DNA of 64,000 nucleotides, taken from contig WNNJ02002494.1 of NCBI GenBank assembly GCA_012934845.2, positions 1-64,000 on the forward strand. Direction: 5' to 3'. The stretch is from Pomphorhynchus laevis. Its lineage: Eukaryota; Acanthocephala; Palaeacanthocephala; Echinorhynchida; Pomphorhynchidae. The notes beneath the pieces are model-generated. The model saw only the letters and a list, made by a program, of their open reading frames with translations. It ran no database searches and was not told the DNA's origin. Made by a program: the position numbers and the translations under genes. This document shows positions 28,101-43,100 of this stretch, one piece after another (the stretch's first letter is position 1; each line of letters begins with the position of its first letter).

Positions 28101-31100
28101 AAGTTGATCTTACTATGATCAGCAAAACATACAATTCCATAAATATAATGGAATTGAATATTTATGGTATATCGAATATATACAATAATATATATGTATA
28201 TATATCCCGATTTGAATGGATCTTCATGATCCCGCACGAAACTATATATATTAATTTTACCAAAAACCGGAGTTCGATTACACGCAGAGCAGACTTCGTT
28301 ATCACTCCTAGATGATCAAAGGATCCTGTGAGAAAACAACCAACGACAGCAATAAAATTTCCTGCCGAATAAATTAGGATGATCCGGAAAGCACGTGGTT
28401 TGTTTAAAGAGGCTATGCCCATGCTACCAAGTCAGCGAATTCACGGAAATGCCTTTAAAATATATCACAAGGCAGCCGAAAAGACTGATGGAAATTCACC
28501 CTACAGGTGAGTGTTTCCGGCTACCATCAGATCGTCTAGGAGTGATGACGAAGTCTGCTCTGCTTATAATCGAACTCTGGTTTTTGGTAAAATTCTTGAT
28601 TATAAAACTGTAGCTTGTAAGCTCCGGAGCACAATGTGAACGATTTAGCTCTTAAATTATATATATACTAAATGGTTTACTATATATATCACTATGTTTT
28701 CCTCGTGAAGAGGCATAAACACCAGGCAGCATTCTACATATCTTTATCAGACCAAGATATAAAACCGAATTATTCTCGCAATATTTAAAGTCGCTACGTA
28801 TGCCAAGTCATCCTATGTGTGACGACAAACTTCAACAACAGTATACGCGTTTCGCCCTAACGAAGATCATCAGTACTGTGACTTTAATAATCATCCATAG
28901 GCACCTTAACACACACTTAAACAATGTCTAAAGCTCGAAAAACAGAACTACCCTTAATCTGAATCACCAGAGGAAATTTAGCATAAGCTCTGTGCATGGC
29001 AGTGCGTATTGCGGTTTAATCATGCATCAGGCACTAAATTCCTTTTAATAGAAATGCTGTTTTACAGAGACACTTTAAAGTGTACAAATATATAAAATAT
29101 AATTTGTTGTTACACCTGTCCTGAGACACCAAATGGTGTACTCATAAATAAATCACTATGTTTTCCTTATGAAGAGGTATAAACACCAGGCAGCATCATA
29201 TATACCCTCATCATACCAAGAAATAGAACCGGATTATTCTCGCAATATTCAAAGTCGCTACGTATGCCCAGTCATCCTATGCGTGACGGCAAACTTCAAC
29301 AACGGTATACGTGTTTCGCTCTAACGGAGCTCATCAGTACCGTTACTTTAATAATCATCCATAGACACCTTAACAGACGCTTAAACAATGTCTAAAGCTC
29401 GAAAAGCAAAACTACCCTTAATCTGAATCATCAGAGGAAATGTATCACTATGCTTTATTCATGAAGAGGCATAAACACTAGGCAGAATTCTACATATCTT
29501 CATCAGACCAAGATACATAACCGAATTATTCTCGCAATATTTAAAGTCGCTACGTATCCCCAGTCATCCTATGTGTGACGACAAACTTCAACAACGGTAG
29601 ACGCGTTGCGCTCTAACGAAGCTCATCAGTAACGTGACTTTAATAATCATCCACAGCACCTTAACACATGCTTGAACAGTGTTTAAAGCTCGAAAAACAG
29701 AACTACCCTTAATCAGAATCATCAAAGGGAATTTAGCATAAGCTCTTTGCATGGCAGTGCGTATTGCAGTTTAACCATGCATCATGCACTAAATTCCTTT
29801 TGTTCACCGTACTTATGAGTGCGGCCGGCTACCATCAGCTCGTCTAGGACTCATAATGAAGTCTGGTTACTTGTTATCGAACTCCGGTATTTGGCAACAT
29901 CTACAATTATGAAACTGAAGCTTATTAGCTCCCGGAGCACAGTTTAACACAATCGGATATAAAATTATTAAAATGTATACTTTAAAGGATCCTGTGAGAA
30001 AGCAAGCAACGACATCAAGTAAAATGTTTGCTGAATAAAATTAGGATGATCCGGAAAGCACATGGTTAGTTTAAAGAGGCTATACCCATGCTATAACGTT
30101 AGCAAATTTTCGAAGATGCTTTTTAAATATATCACAAGGCAGCCGAAACGACTGATGGTAGTTCACCCTACTGATAAGTGCTGCCAGCTACCATCAGCTT
30201 GTCTAGGAGTGATAATGAAGTATGCTCTACTTGTAATCTAACTCCGGTTTTTGGCGAAATCTACGATTATGAATCTGAAGCTTATTAGCTCTCGGAGCAC
30301 AGTTTAGCATATATATGGTATAAAATACACTAATGTTTGTAGATTAATACAATAATCTACAATAAGGATGTATTTTGTATGAAAAGTAAAGATGTATGGA
30401 ATAAATAGTTCATAAATTATAAAATATTATATTTTAAAATATAAAATAGTATACACTGCCCAAATTTTACTTAATTCATAAATAATTTTATGTAATATAG
30501 ATGTAATAATCTATAATAAGAATGTGCATAGAAAAGCCTAATCGAATTTAAATTTAATTTTTATTAAAGTTAATCCAAGTGCATATGTAATTTTTCTGAA
30601 ATATAGCTTATGAATGTGTGGATTTAAAATTGTTATTAGAGTATTAATCTCTGATATTAATATTTGCAATGAATATTTTAATTGTTATAAATCATGTAAT
30701 ATTAAAATTTGAATAATTATAATATTTAGAAGTTAAGCAATATTGAGTATCGTCATGGGGTATAATTTATCCCGTAACGATATTACATTTTAGCATGTAT
30801 AAAAACGGATAATAATGTTATAATAATTATTATAAAATAATAATTATTAATTAATTCATAATAAATTAATTATAATAATTATAATAAAATCATTCTATTA
30901 TAATGAGCTCGCACTTAATAAAATTATTAATTATTATTTAAAACAGCAAAATCACGCTATAAATTAATAAATGAATAATTATTAAATAAATAATTTATAA
31001 TTATTTTTAAATTAAATGTATCAATTAAATGTAGTATCAATTTAAAATCTAAAAGTTATTTTCCGTGCGTTCCTTCCAATAATTTCTTTTGTGAAATTAT

Positions 31101-34100
31101 TGAAAAATTATAACAATTTCTTGAATTCTAAATATTAATCAAAGAAATTTAAGCATCTACAAATTAATTCTAAGATAAAAATAAATTCAATTAAAATTAA
31201 TTTATTCATTTCAAGGAGGTGAGAAAAGGAAGATGTTAAATGAGCAAATTTTATTTGAAATTCTTTGCTGGTTTGCCGATATACGTAAAGTTGAAATCAA
31301 GAAAAGCAATTTTATTTAGGACAGTAAATATGATCAAACGTCTTTTTTATTTATTTCGAATCTTCTTTAGCGCATTGTACTGAATATTCGAAAGACATCA
31401 AAACGCGTTTGAACATATTTGTTGCGTCATTAATAAAACTGATTTTCCTGGTTTTAACTCAAAATATTAATATATATATGAAATCTCAAAGAGATTCTAC
31501 GCGGGGATTTTAATTTATAAATAAATAAATATATAATCGATTTTTATAAATACCTGGCCCTTAAATTCCCATTTACAATCCGCAGAAGGTTTCGCCCTAT
31601 ATAATACGTTTAATTTTATTTCTTGTCCAACTTTGACAGTGATGTCTTTAAGTGAGTTTTTAGTTATAAATGGACGCACTAAACATAATTATAAGAGACA
31701 AATTCAAGATTTAATTAGCAAATACCTATTTTCGGTGATGTTTTCACAGAGATGCCTGTACACGGTGTGCCGAGTCCTGCCTTATTTACAGCAGTCACTC
31801 TGAAATCATAATTTTTATCCTGAACTAAATTTTTTACTGTAACACTGAATGCGTCCCCATCAATTTTGTCGGCCTAATAATAATTTCAAATATAGTTTTT
31901 ACTTTGAAATATCAATTATAATTACAATAATCCAATTTCCATGTTCTTCCTTCTTTTCTATAATATATTTATCAATTGGTGCACCTCCGTTATTTACGGG
32001 AGGCTTCCAATTAAGAGAAACGTAATCAAAATCAACATCCTTAACGAGCAGGTCTTCAGGTGATGAAGGCGGATCTATAAAATATAAGTTAATATAATGT
32101 GTTAATATATTAATATAATATATTTTACACTTATTAATTTATGATAAGTGTAAAATGATAGCAATTAGAATTACCGTAAGGATCTTTAGCAGTAATCGGG
32201 CTCGTAACAGCTAATGGTTCACTAGTATTTATTTTATTTTTTGCTTTCACTCGGAAAGCATACTTTTTATTGGCTGTTAAATTCTTAACGGGGAAGGACA
32301 ATGTATTTGCAGAAACAGTACCAACTTCTTCCCAATCTCCACGCAGTACATCCTGCTTTTCAATAACATAACCTGTGATTGGACTTCCTCCGTCATTATC
32401 GGGATGGTTCCAATTGAGATTGCAAGACTCTTTCTTTACTTGTGTAACGCGTAAAGGACCATTTGGTGGATCTGGTCGGTCTTAAAACAACAACAGATTT
32501 TTGGACTTTGAAGACTAGATTTTAAGTAAATTGAAATTAAAATTCGTCATTTATGCCGCTATTGAACTGTGCCGGAGCACAGTTTAACATATAAAATGAT
32601 GGTAGTTCACCCTACTGATAAGTGCTGCCTGCTACCATAAGCTTGTCTAGGAGTGATAATGAAGTATGCTCTACTTGTAATCTAACTCTGGTTTTTGGAG
32701 AAATCTACGATTATGAATCTGAAGCTTATTAGCTCTCGGAGCACAGTTTAGCATATATATGGTATAAAATACACTAATGTTTGTAGATTAATATAATAAT
32801 CTACAATAAGGATGTATTTTGCATGAAAAGTAAAGATGTACAGAAGAAATAGTTCATAAATTATAAAATATATTTTAAAATATAAAATGGTATACACTGC
32901 CCAAATTTTACTTAATTCATAAATAATTTTATGTAATATAGATGTAATAATCTATAATAAGAATGTGCATAGAAAAGCCTAATCGAATTTAAATTTAATT
33001 TTTATTAAAGTTAATCCAAGTGCATATGTAATTTTTCTGAAATATAGCTTATGAATGTGTGGATTTAAAATTGTTATTAGAGTATTAATCTCTGATATTA
33101 ATATTTGCAATGAATATTTTAATTGTTATAAATCATGTAATACTAAAATTTGAATAATTATAATATTTAGAAGTTAAGCAATATTGAGTATCGTCATGGG
33201 GTATAATTTATCTTTATATAAATGAACTTAGTTGAGGAATTAGAATTAAGAGATTATTATTCTCTTAATTATAACATTAATTAATTAAATAATTTTTTTT
33301 ATTAATTAATTAATTAATTAATCATTTTATCTTCTCTTAATTCATTAGAATTAAGAGAAGAATCATATTTTCCGCTCTTATATGCTTTTACGTTAATTAG
33401 CTGTATTGAATAATCAAATTCATTAATTTCGAAAATTGACTAGGTAATACATTATCATTAAGACAATATTGGTGGCTAGCTTCGTAACAATTTACGAACG
33501 ATTAGTCAATAAAACTTAACATAATTTTTTATTCCAATAATCATTAGTTGGCTCTTTCTCTTCTCCAAGAAAAAGCCAACTAATGCTAACTTTTTCTTTG
33601 AGAAAGAGCCAACTAATGATTACATTCTCTCCGAACGCAATTTTAAAATATATTCTAGCATTGTAATTTTGAACAACATGAATACATGGTTAACTAAAAT
33701 TGTAATAACGTAAGACCAAACAAAGAACAAAAAGTGTTGTATATACAAAAACGTTCCTTTGTACATTTATCCGATAATACAAATAAGAAGTATTTGATCT
33801 GGAAGAATACACTGTTTACTTTGTAAATTAAAAAGTAGATTTTATTTAAACAGTTGATTAATTCCACTAGATGATTGATTAATTCCAATTGTTCAAATGA
33901 TGAACAATTTTAATTTGCAAACACAAAACAATTCAAATAAGTTTGAATTAGTAATTTTAAATTAGTCAATAAATCAATCATTTTATTACATAAATATTCA
34001 GTAAACACTAACCACAAATTTGTACAGCAATAGCAACTTCATCTTTCCCAGAGCTATTCTCTAACCGAAGTGTGTATTCTCCTTGATGACTTGCATTGCT

Positions 34101-37100
34101 TACTGGAATCCTTAAAGTTGACTCGGAATTGGTATTTCTAATATCGACAGAAGATACATCTATAGGCTTTCCATCTTTTAACCAAGTAACGGTTGGAGGT
34201 GGATATCCTAAATAGCAGAAAAAGGTCTAAAACATTAAACAATTCAATCACATCTTTCGTTGTTTTAATTTAAAAGCAAAAGAGAGTCTAATACATTTAA
34301 AAGATCAATAATTCGGTATCACTCGATATCAACTTTATGATCTACTTTATAAAGTAGATTCAAGGGTCCTTGCTCTCAATAAACAATGAATCCAATAATC
34401 CTTTTAATCAATTAAAATGACATATAAATTATAATCAATAATTTGACGTATAATTAGGCGTATTCAGATAATATATTTCATTTAAAATTGTTTCCAATTA
34501 GGTTCATTAATTTCAAATCTTTTTATTTAGTTCCATCTTATTACTCTAGGAAAATGATCTCAATACTAGGTTACCACAATCAAAATTATAAGAAAAACTA
34601 ATAGCAACGAAGAACGATGAGTAAATATTAATGATGGTAAACTAAACCAAAAATAGACATTGAAATGAATCAGATCAGCTAACTGAGTCTGCGTATTTTA
34701 TATCATTTATAGATTAAAAATAATAATAAATAAAATACTTAAATAATAAATAATTTTAAGTTTTTAAGAAAACTGAAGACTTACTTCTGATTAAGTGAAT
34801 AATTTTGTTGTTATCAGTGATAAGCAAACTACTTGACTCATATTAAACCGTGTGATTTTATTTTCTTATAGAACGGAGATATCGATGATTTTATTAACAG
34901 CATGATTATTCATTATTTATCGACTACGAAAATTACAGTAAGTTCAGCGTTTCGGCGGATTTTCTTATTAAAACTTGAATTTAACAAAATTATTAGTTGA
35001 ATTTTATTGACTTGAATTTTATTTTATTAAGTAAATTTAATTTACATAATTATTAGTAGACTTGAATTTTATTTTAATAAATCAATTTGACCAATATAAG
35101 TTTGTAACTACATATTATTACCTTTAAATGGAACATTTATTTCTATTGGCTTGCCAATCGGAATCGAATACAACTTCGGTATATGTCCAATTGACGGGGG
35201 TTTATTCTCTATATATTGGAAAATAAAAACGTGTATTTTATGAAAAGATGTTTTGAAATACCTTCTCTAACTGTAATGTCGGCGGATGTTTCCAGAGTCA
35301 TTACCTTCATAGTGTACCTGCCAGCATCTTCGAATGACACGTTTTTTAATGTCAACGAATAATTAACGCCATCGTTCAGAATTAAATTCCTAGAAATGCG
35401 ATTGAAGTAGAAAAAAGTTTGCAGTGTGTATTTCTTTTGTTAAAATTGACATGTAACCCAATACATGCAAATTAATAGTGCCCAATCAGTTCGTATTTTC
35501 AGTAATTTGCGATCTTCAATTTGAAGTTAGTTTGTAGAGTAGCAATGCTTAGGAGTATAGCTAAACAACACATACATCTGACTGCAGAGAGATCCTAGGT
35601 ATCCCTCTCTTCATTTGGCGTATTTCACAATGAAACTCAATAATAATCAAATTAAGTCGTACGCTATCAATCCTATACTCATTTATCTCATTCATGCGCG
35701 CAAAGTACTTGTGCGAGTGTAGTAAAACAAAATGTAAATAATTAAATAAAATATAAACTATAAAAAGTGAAATATGAGAGTAGAATTAATAAATCATAGC
35801 TTAATCCTATATTTAATAAATCATATCTTATTTAAAAGATATTTAATTAAATAAACGATAATCTAAAATATAATGCAATTTTTAAACATAAACTAATTGA
35901 TTTTATAGATATCGTCCTAAAATATTCTTTAACAAATATTGTCAAGAAAACTGACAAACTAACTGTCAAGTTAGTTTATTTATATGTTGAAACGTTTATT
36001 CACATAAAAAATACATAATTAGATGCTCGATCATTTTTTATCTCGATAGCATTAGTTTATAGCAATAGCTTATAGCCCTCGTGGACAAATGATGAAGGTG
36101 TATACATTGTAAACTCCGTGTTAGGTGTTAAAACCTCGAGCATACATTCTATTAATTAAGCACACATAAAAATTACAAGGTCGCTTTGTGTCGAAAGACT
36201 CGGGGTACCCGATGATAAAGCTGTTCATCTGCAATGTTTATATTCTGAAATATGAATAAGGAATATAAATGCACAAACCATCAACGGTTACTGTAATTTA
36301 AGATGAAGATTAACACATCAAATTATATCAATTAAAAGCACGAAATAACTGCTACTTTATTTTATTTTTTTAACAAGCTGAAACTGTTATTTGACATGTT
36401 AAAACTACCTGTTTATTTATTGATGTTTTGTCTCTCAATGTCGTATTACTCTTAACTCAAAATGTAATGCGCCGATTTTAAAAGTGTAACCCAATGATTA
36501 ATTAATATTGTAATATTGTAATACTACCTGTTTATACTGCACGTATTTTATAAATGATTAAGTTCAATTTTAGTTTAAAAATTTTAATTTTCGGTAACAA
36601 AAAATTTCATAATAATAAATTATAAAACGGGAGAAACCTCAACAATTTCGAATTTTCATCAGCAGTTACTGACTAAGCAATGAAAATTAAGTTGAAAACA
36701 CTGACCAAACTCTTAGCTGCTTGCTAATTCAGATAAAATACAATTGGGACTACATGTACACTAACAAATGAAAGAATTTAATACTAATAAGATATTTATA
36801 TAAATTATTAATGCAGAATAATCGTAGTAAACAGCTTCAAAACACTTACGATGCAGTAGGCAGTATTCGTTTACCATCTTTGAGCCAGCTAACAGTAGGC
36901 ACAGCCTTACTTAGCTGCGCAGAAAGTGTAATATCCCTTTTCTCTATAGCTTCTACATCCTGTAATTCTTTAACTATGCGTAGCAATGCTGAACAAAATT
37001 AAAAACAAATTTGTATACTAATTAAAAAATGGTGTCGCTTACGTTGTACGGATACTTGGCAGTCTGTTGTCATTACACCAGTGCGGCATTCATAAAATCC

Positions 37101-40100
37101 AGCATCTTTTACAGGATCAGCATCATTAACTCGCATTATCCTTCGAAAACCATCAACAACAATTTCATATTTACCTGATTTAAAATCTTCTGGTGTTATC
37201 ATCTATAAGGTTGCAATTTTATATATTCAATTCTACAATATATCAATATATAATGACGTACCTCGCCTTTAAAATACCATTCACATTCTGCTTCCAAATC
37301 TTCAACTTCTACTTCTAACACTATGCATTCTTTTTCTTTTACACTTAACTTTTGAGGAAGCTTTTGGCTGAATCGCCATTGGGGTTCTAAAATTTATTAG
37401 AATGAGTCAGAATTTGAAAAACAAATCTGAAATTTAAATTTAATTCAAAATCTAATTTGTTCTAGAGGAGAATGTCGTATCTGTGCAACGAGTTTAATGA
37501 AATTTGATCACGTGCTAATTGTTAATCAACCGGGTGTTTCGATAAAAAATTTCGAATATTTCTATAAAAATCGAATGTTCCGATAAAACATTCGGAACAC
37601 AAAGAAACCAAATGTGAGAGAAGAATCAAAAGTAATAGACATTCAAAAACCACGAGCTACTTTTAAAATAAAATTTAAATACCCGAATGTAAATTAATTA
37701 ATACAAATCCGATGGAAAACACCCACAGTTGCAGCCTGATTATAACTAATAAAACAACGAGACATTATGACGATAATATTATTTTTACAATTCTAATCGC
37801 ATCCATATCAGTAGTAATTTTGCGATCACTGCTGATAAAACAAAGACACACTGATCGTAACAAGCAAACATTACAAAAAGCAAAGCGTTTTGATTTTCAC
37901 AGTGATTGAGTAGAGTGTGTCTTAAATACATATTTTCATATTAATAGTGAAATATCGAAGATGATTAAAATGTGCAAACTTTTGTGATATTATTTCCCTA
38001 ACGACTAAGTGTAGAAAACTACGGTATCAGATCTGTACATTTATTCAATTTTATAAATTAAAAATTCTTTTAATTTCATATTTATGTAATTTATTATTAA
38101 ATGCAAAATTACATTTTATTATTTTAATTCATTAATAATAATTAATAAATTATTTATTAATTATTTAATTATTAATAAATAATTATTAATAGATAAGAAT
38201 TAACAATAATAAACATTATTTATAAATTAAATAAATATGTCGAATATATTTCAAGGTCTAACGCAATGTATTATGTTTTTAGTAGATGGTGAAAGTGATA
38301 TTTTGCTTAGAAATACCGAGTTTAAAATTAAAAATCACCATAATCAATTATTTCATTGCTTAATGGCCCTTCCTAATTGCAAATTGCTTAATTTTTAATC
38401 AGTGCATGTGTATTGATAGTAAAGAAAAGCAATTAATTTAGTTCGTTGGTAAATACATACGATACAAGCTCAGGTTTTAATAATCTACAGTGTACGCATC
38501 TATCTTATATATCAAATCAGTACAAAATACTCATATGAAGCAACAACAAATTGACAAAGTTTGCTTTGAATTCTTTCGTATTCTTGTTACTCTACATTAC
38601 AAATGTGTAGTTCAAATTTTGCTTATTATTGAATAACTAATTAGACCAAATCTAAAGGAAGATTCGCAATAAAATGATACCTTGTAGAATCATTTAGTAT
38701 CAAAATAGAGTAAACAAGTTTTGAATGTTACTGACCTTCGATGTAAAGATAGCATTCTGATTGCTTTCCACTGCCGTCATCAATGACACATGTAAATTTG
38801 CCTTCATCCGATCGTTTTACATGATTTATTCTTAGTACACAACGTGTTCCATCCAAGTAAAATTTATAGTCAGGATCATTGGTCTAAACATTTAAGTTTT
38901 GAAAAGATTAAATAAATTATGATAATTTGCAAACCACGACACAAGATAAACTGATTAAATAAGCTGATTAAAATAAACACCGATTTTACACACTGATCGA
39001 ATTTATGGAATATCAGATTAAATGATTTTTACAAAATTGAATACGAATTGTCACTCAAATTCATCTGTAGTCATTTAATGTATTTCATTTTTGATCAACC
39101 ATAAATATTAAATACAATAGGGATATTAGTTATAAAAAATTTATCTCTCAATTTGTTGATATCTAATATCACACTTATCCTGTTAAAAGTTATAGTATTA
39201 AATATATCATTATATATTATATTATTATATTATTATCGAACTGATAATTATTTATATTCAAATGTCAACGGGCATTTAAATTATACTTGATATTTAAAAG
39301 ATTATTTAAAGTTTAATATAAATTAAATTATAGATTATTTAAGATTATTGTAATTTCAGTGTAATAATGTAATAATAATCACAAAAAGTATAATAATATA
39401 ATAATTATTATAATATAATTTTTTTAATAATACAATATTTATTACAAAACATAACATACAGCGGGAATTCAACCCATTTCAAATATACATACTGCTTATG
39501 GTTTCTTCACAGTTACAAATTATCATTACAAATCACAGTTTATCAACATCCTAGCGAAGGAACTGATGATTGTCAGTATTCCTTGGGATCTTCGCCGGTC
39601 TGTTGATCTTTTCTAAGGGAGGTTCTTCTTTTATATCGAAGTGTCATTGGCACACACTTAGCGATCGTTGTTGATATTTTTCAACAAATCTTGGTTCTGC
39701 AATCTGAATGCGATGTCCTTCTTTTCAGTGACACTATGGTTGCGATCTTTCTAAATACCATGTCGGCTGCTTTCTCAATGCCACCAGTTGTCGTATGAAA
39801 GTGCATTTGCACGAAAGTGCATGTGGAATATCGAAATCTTGACCACAATTGCATTTGGATAGTTCGGATTGATTTCTCCAGTTGTATCTGACAGCAAAGG
39901 CATCACTGAATTCGTTCGAGTTCAGAAATAATTTATTGTCTAGGTTGCTTGGGTCAAGCTAAGCTGAAGAGCCGATCCTACTTGCGTTTTCGATGATCGT
40001 CAAAAGTTCGTCGGATGCGGATTTCAAATCATCTCTTGCCTGGTGGAGCCTGTTTTGTGTATCGGCTTTAATTTCCTGACGTATGAGATTCTGCATTTTT

Positions 40101-43100
40101 GCGGCTTCCATACCTCCGATTTCCTGAATTGCAGGCTCGCTTACTGAGAGTGAATAATTGTATTCTTGTGCAGCACATCGATAGGGGTCTATTATGTTCA
40201 GTCCTCTGTGTTTTCTTGGCATCGAGATTATTTTTTCAATATGTTCACTTCCAGCTTGATAATGCATCATATCAGGCATTGTGTGGTTGAAAAGTAGTTC
40301 GCGTAGAGGCTCATACCAGGAGTCCTGTGTCTCACAAGTTCGTTTTATATACGTGAGATTATGTTGAGCGGTTTGACCAAGAATAAGTACGACGCAAATG
40401 CTTCGTTATTTGTGATTTCATGTTGTCGTGAGTGTTCATTGCATTTCATCAAGATCGACTCTTCGCATTTTATCTTTATGTATTCCTTTGATCAGATGAA
40501 GCTTCCCAAATAATTCACATCATCTGATTTGATTGTGATGTCCTTCAGTTTCGCTGCAGAAATTTCATCTAGTCTCAATTCATTTTTGATAAGGAGAGCG
40601 CATTTGGAGGGGTTGATACGAATGCCGAACTTAGGACCAATTCGAATTATCTCTTCCCATGTCGCTTCGAGACCAGTTATTGTTCTAACACAGGCACAGT
40701 CGTCCGAGTACAATTTTTGGATTGTCCCCTTCGAAATGTTATATAGTCTCGTAATTAGTGGCAGGGTGGCTAAGGCAAAGGCGGCCATTGATAGGGGGTC
40801 ACCCTGCGTGAATCCCTCATCGGATCTTAGCGTTTCTCCACCAACTAATAATTCGTTGGGTTCTCCGTAGGTGTTCAGTAAGATTTTCTCCATCGCGGGG
40901 CATGTATATTTTATGTTTGCTAGCGCCAACTTTCTGTTTATGTTATTAAATGCGTTTCTAGCATCGATCAAGAAAATATTCATATCATCACGCTGCATGA
41001 ATCGGATCGAGTGCACTGCAATTTCTGTCCCGCATTTCTGACCGGCACACAATTGAGTGTTCCCGCACACTCAAAGTTGATCGTCGGAGATCTGTGTGAG
41101 AATTACGCGTTTAATTATTCTCCGAAGGGCCTCACCTATGGCAATCGGTCTGACTCCAGGCCTCTTATCTAACGGGATCAGACGACATGCGGTGTATGCT
41201 CTCAATCTGTGAGGGTCGACATCTTCAGTGGCAATTTTGATTGTGAAGTCGCATATTGATTTGGTTAATTCTTCAGATGACTTCCCGTGTGCTGTTAAGA
41301 ACTTGTGCCAGGCCTTTATGTCAACTCCGGAAGGACCTGCCTATCCACTCATTTGTCTCGATGCTGCTGTTATATCTTGTGTTGGAAGGAATAGAATCTT
41401 ACGTCATGATGTTCCTTGACGCCATGTAGGATACTCTTCAATACGTATGCAGAATCTGCTGGTGCAGCGCATGGGTGCATTTCGTGGAGAATATTGCTTA
41501 CGGATATCTCTTTGAACATCGAGTCAATCGAAAGAATACCGCCGGGCGGTCCAATTATATATTTTGATGATGTTTCGATTCGCCCATTTTTTTTCACGAA
41601 ACTCATGATTCTTTTGGTGGCAACAATTTTCTTTTGGTTTTTAATAGTATCTAGCGAGGCCAATTTCATTGCCTGAATGTATCGTGCTTCATTTATCAGC
41701 GCTTCACGTCGATTCATCTTCCACATTTTGATTCTCCTCTCCAATGATTTTCTAACGAGGTTTATTTTTCTAGTTACAATTCTCTGTAGGATGAGTTGAC
41801 ACATGACCGTCACCTGTTGCAAGGGATCGTCGTCTGGCTTATCGCTGTTGAAGTCTTTGAATCATGTCGCTATCATATCTAAAAATTCTTCGCTAGCGTT
41901 GCAGCCGAGCAGGTCGAATGAATACGGCATCCAGTGTATTACTTCTTCAAATGCTTCTTAGGGATTAAAAGGCCCTTTGTTGAGTGTCAGGGTTCTGAGC
42001 CATTGAATCATGTTGTGGGGTCTCGTTGCGACCGTGGTACTGCGCCACGAGTGTAGCTTGATTAGTAGGTCATTTTTGAATTGACAGGCTGAGCAGTTGG
42101 TAAATGGCCGGCCTGCTTCGGCATTGGTCCCCCAAGAAATGATGCTTGTTTTTGCATCTATCTGCGCGGCAGTTGACGCATTTTCTGCCAGCCTTAACGC
42201 ATTTGCATCCTTTGCACACAGCGGCAGGCCCATTGCAGGTGCAATAGAGGTTATGATTGGATGGCTTCCCACGAACCATTCTGCTCGAGATGGGTTCGCA
42301 TGCGATTTCGTATTTAAGTGTAGTTATCAGATATAAGCTTGTTGCGATACTCTTTCCTTTTTTGATTGTAAGTAGTTAGTTATCAAGAATGTTTAAACTG
42401 AACTTTTTAAGTCGTTAGTCTGCAAGTCGTTAGTCTGCAACTCGTTAGTCTGCAAGTCGTTAGTCTGCGAGTCGTTAGTCTGCAAGTCGTTAGTCTGCAA
42501 GTCGTTAGTCTGCAAGTCGTTAGTCTGCAAGTCGTTAGTCTGCAAGTCGTTAGTCTGCAAGTCGTTAGTCTGCAAGTCGTTAGTCTGCAAGTCGTTAGTC
42601 TGCGAGTCGTTAGTCTGCAAGTCGTTAGTCTGCAAGTCGTTAGTTGTAAGAATTATAATAGCCAAGACAACTTTTTAACGTCTATATTATAATAATATAA
42701 TAAATTAAATAATTAAATATTAATATAAACTTTAATTAATATTAATTGCTAACACGATCCGTATTTCTTCATTAATAGGGAATTGTTAAAACCTCTCGAG
42801 TATGAATTAACAAATGATACATTAAAGTGTATCCTAGGTATATATGGGATAGATGATGAAACTCGAACCATTATACAGCTACCATATAAATATGAGGTTT
42901 GGGAATCCGGAATAGTATTATGGAAAATGAATAGTCCTACATAAATTCTAGATTAATGTGTAAACCTTATTTTGATGGAATAACAGGAAAGGAGTTAAAC
43001 AAACATCAACAAAAAATAGGAAAACAGATCAGAGAATCAAACAACAAGAGATATGAGAACATAAGGTCACAACTAATTCAAAGCTCCAGTGTAGACCTTA

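Noticed and set aside
28001-28613. Several 70-100-codon open frames on both strands
   Set aside because: They overlap the fold-back repeat and read through both arms. No motif was seen.
42393-42665. 90-codon TNDLQ-repeat open frame
   Set aside because: It is a 15-bp minisatellite. The frame stays open only because the unit length is a multiple of three.
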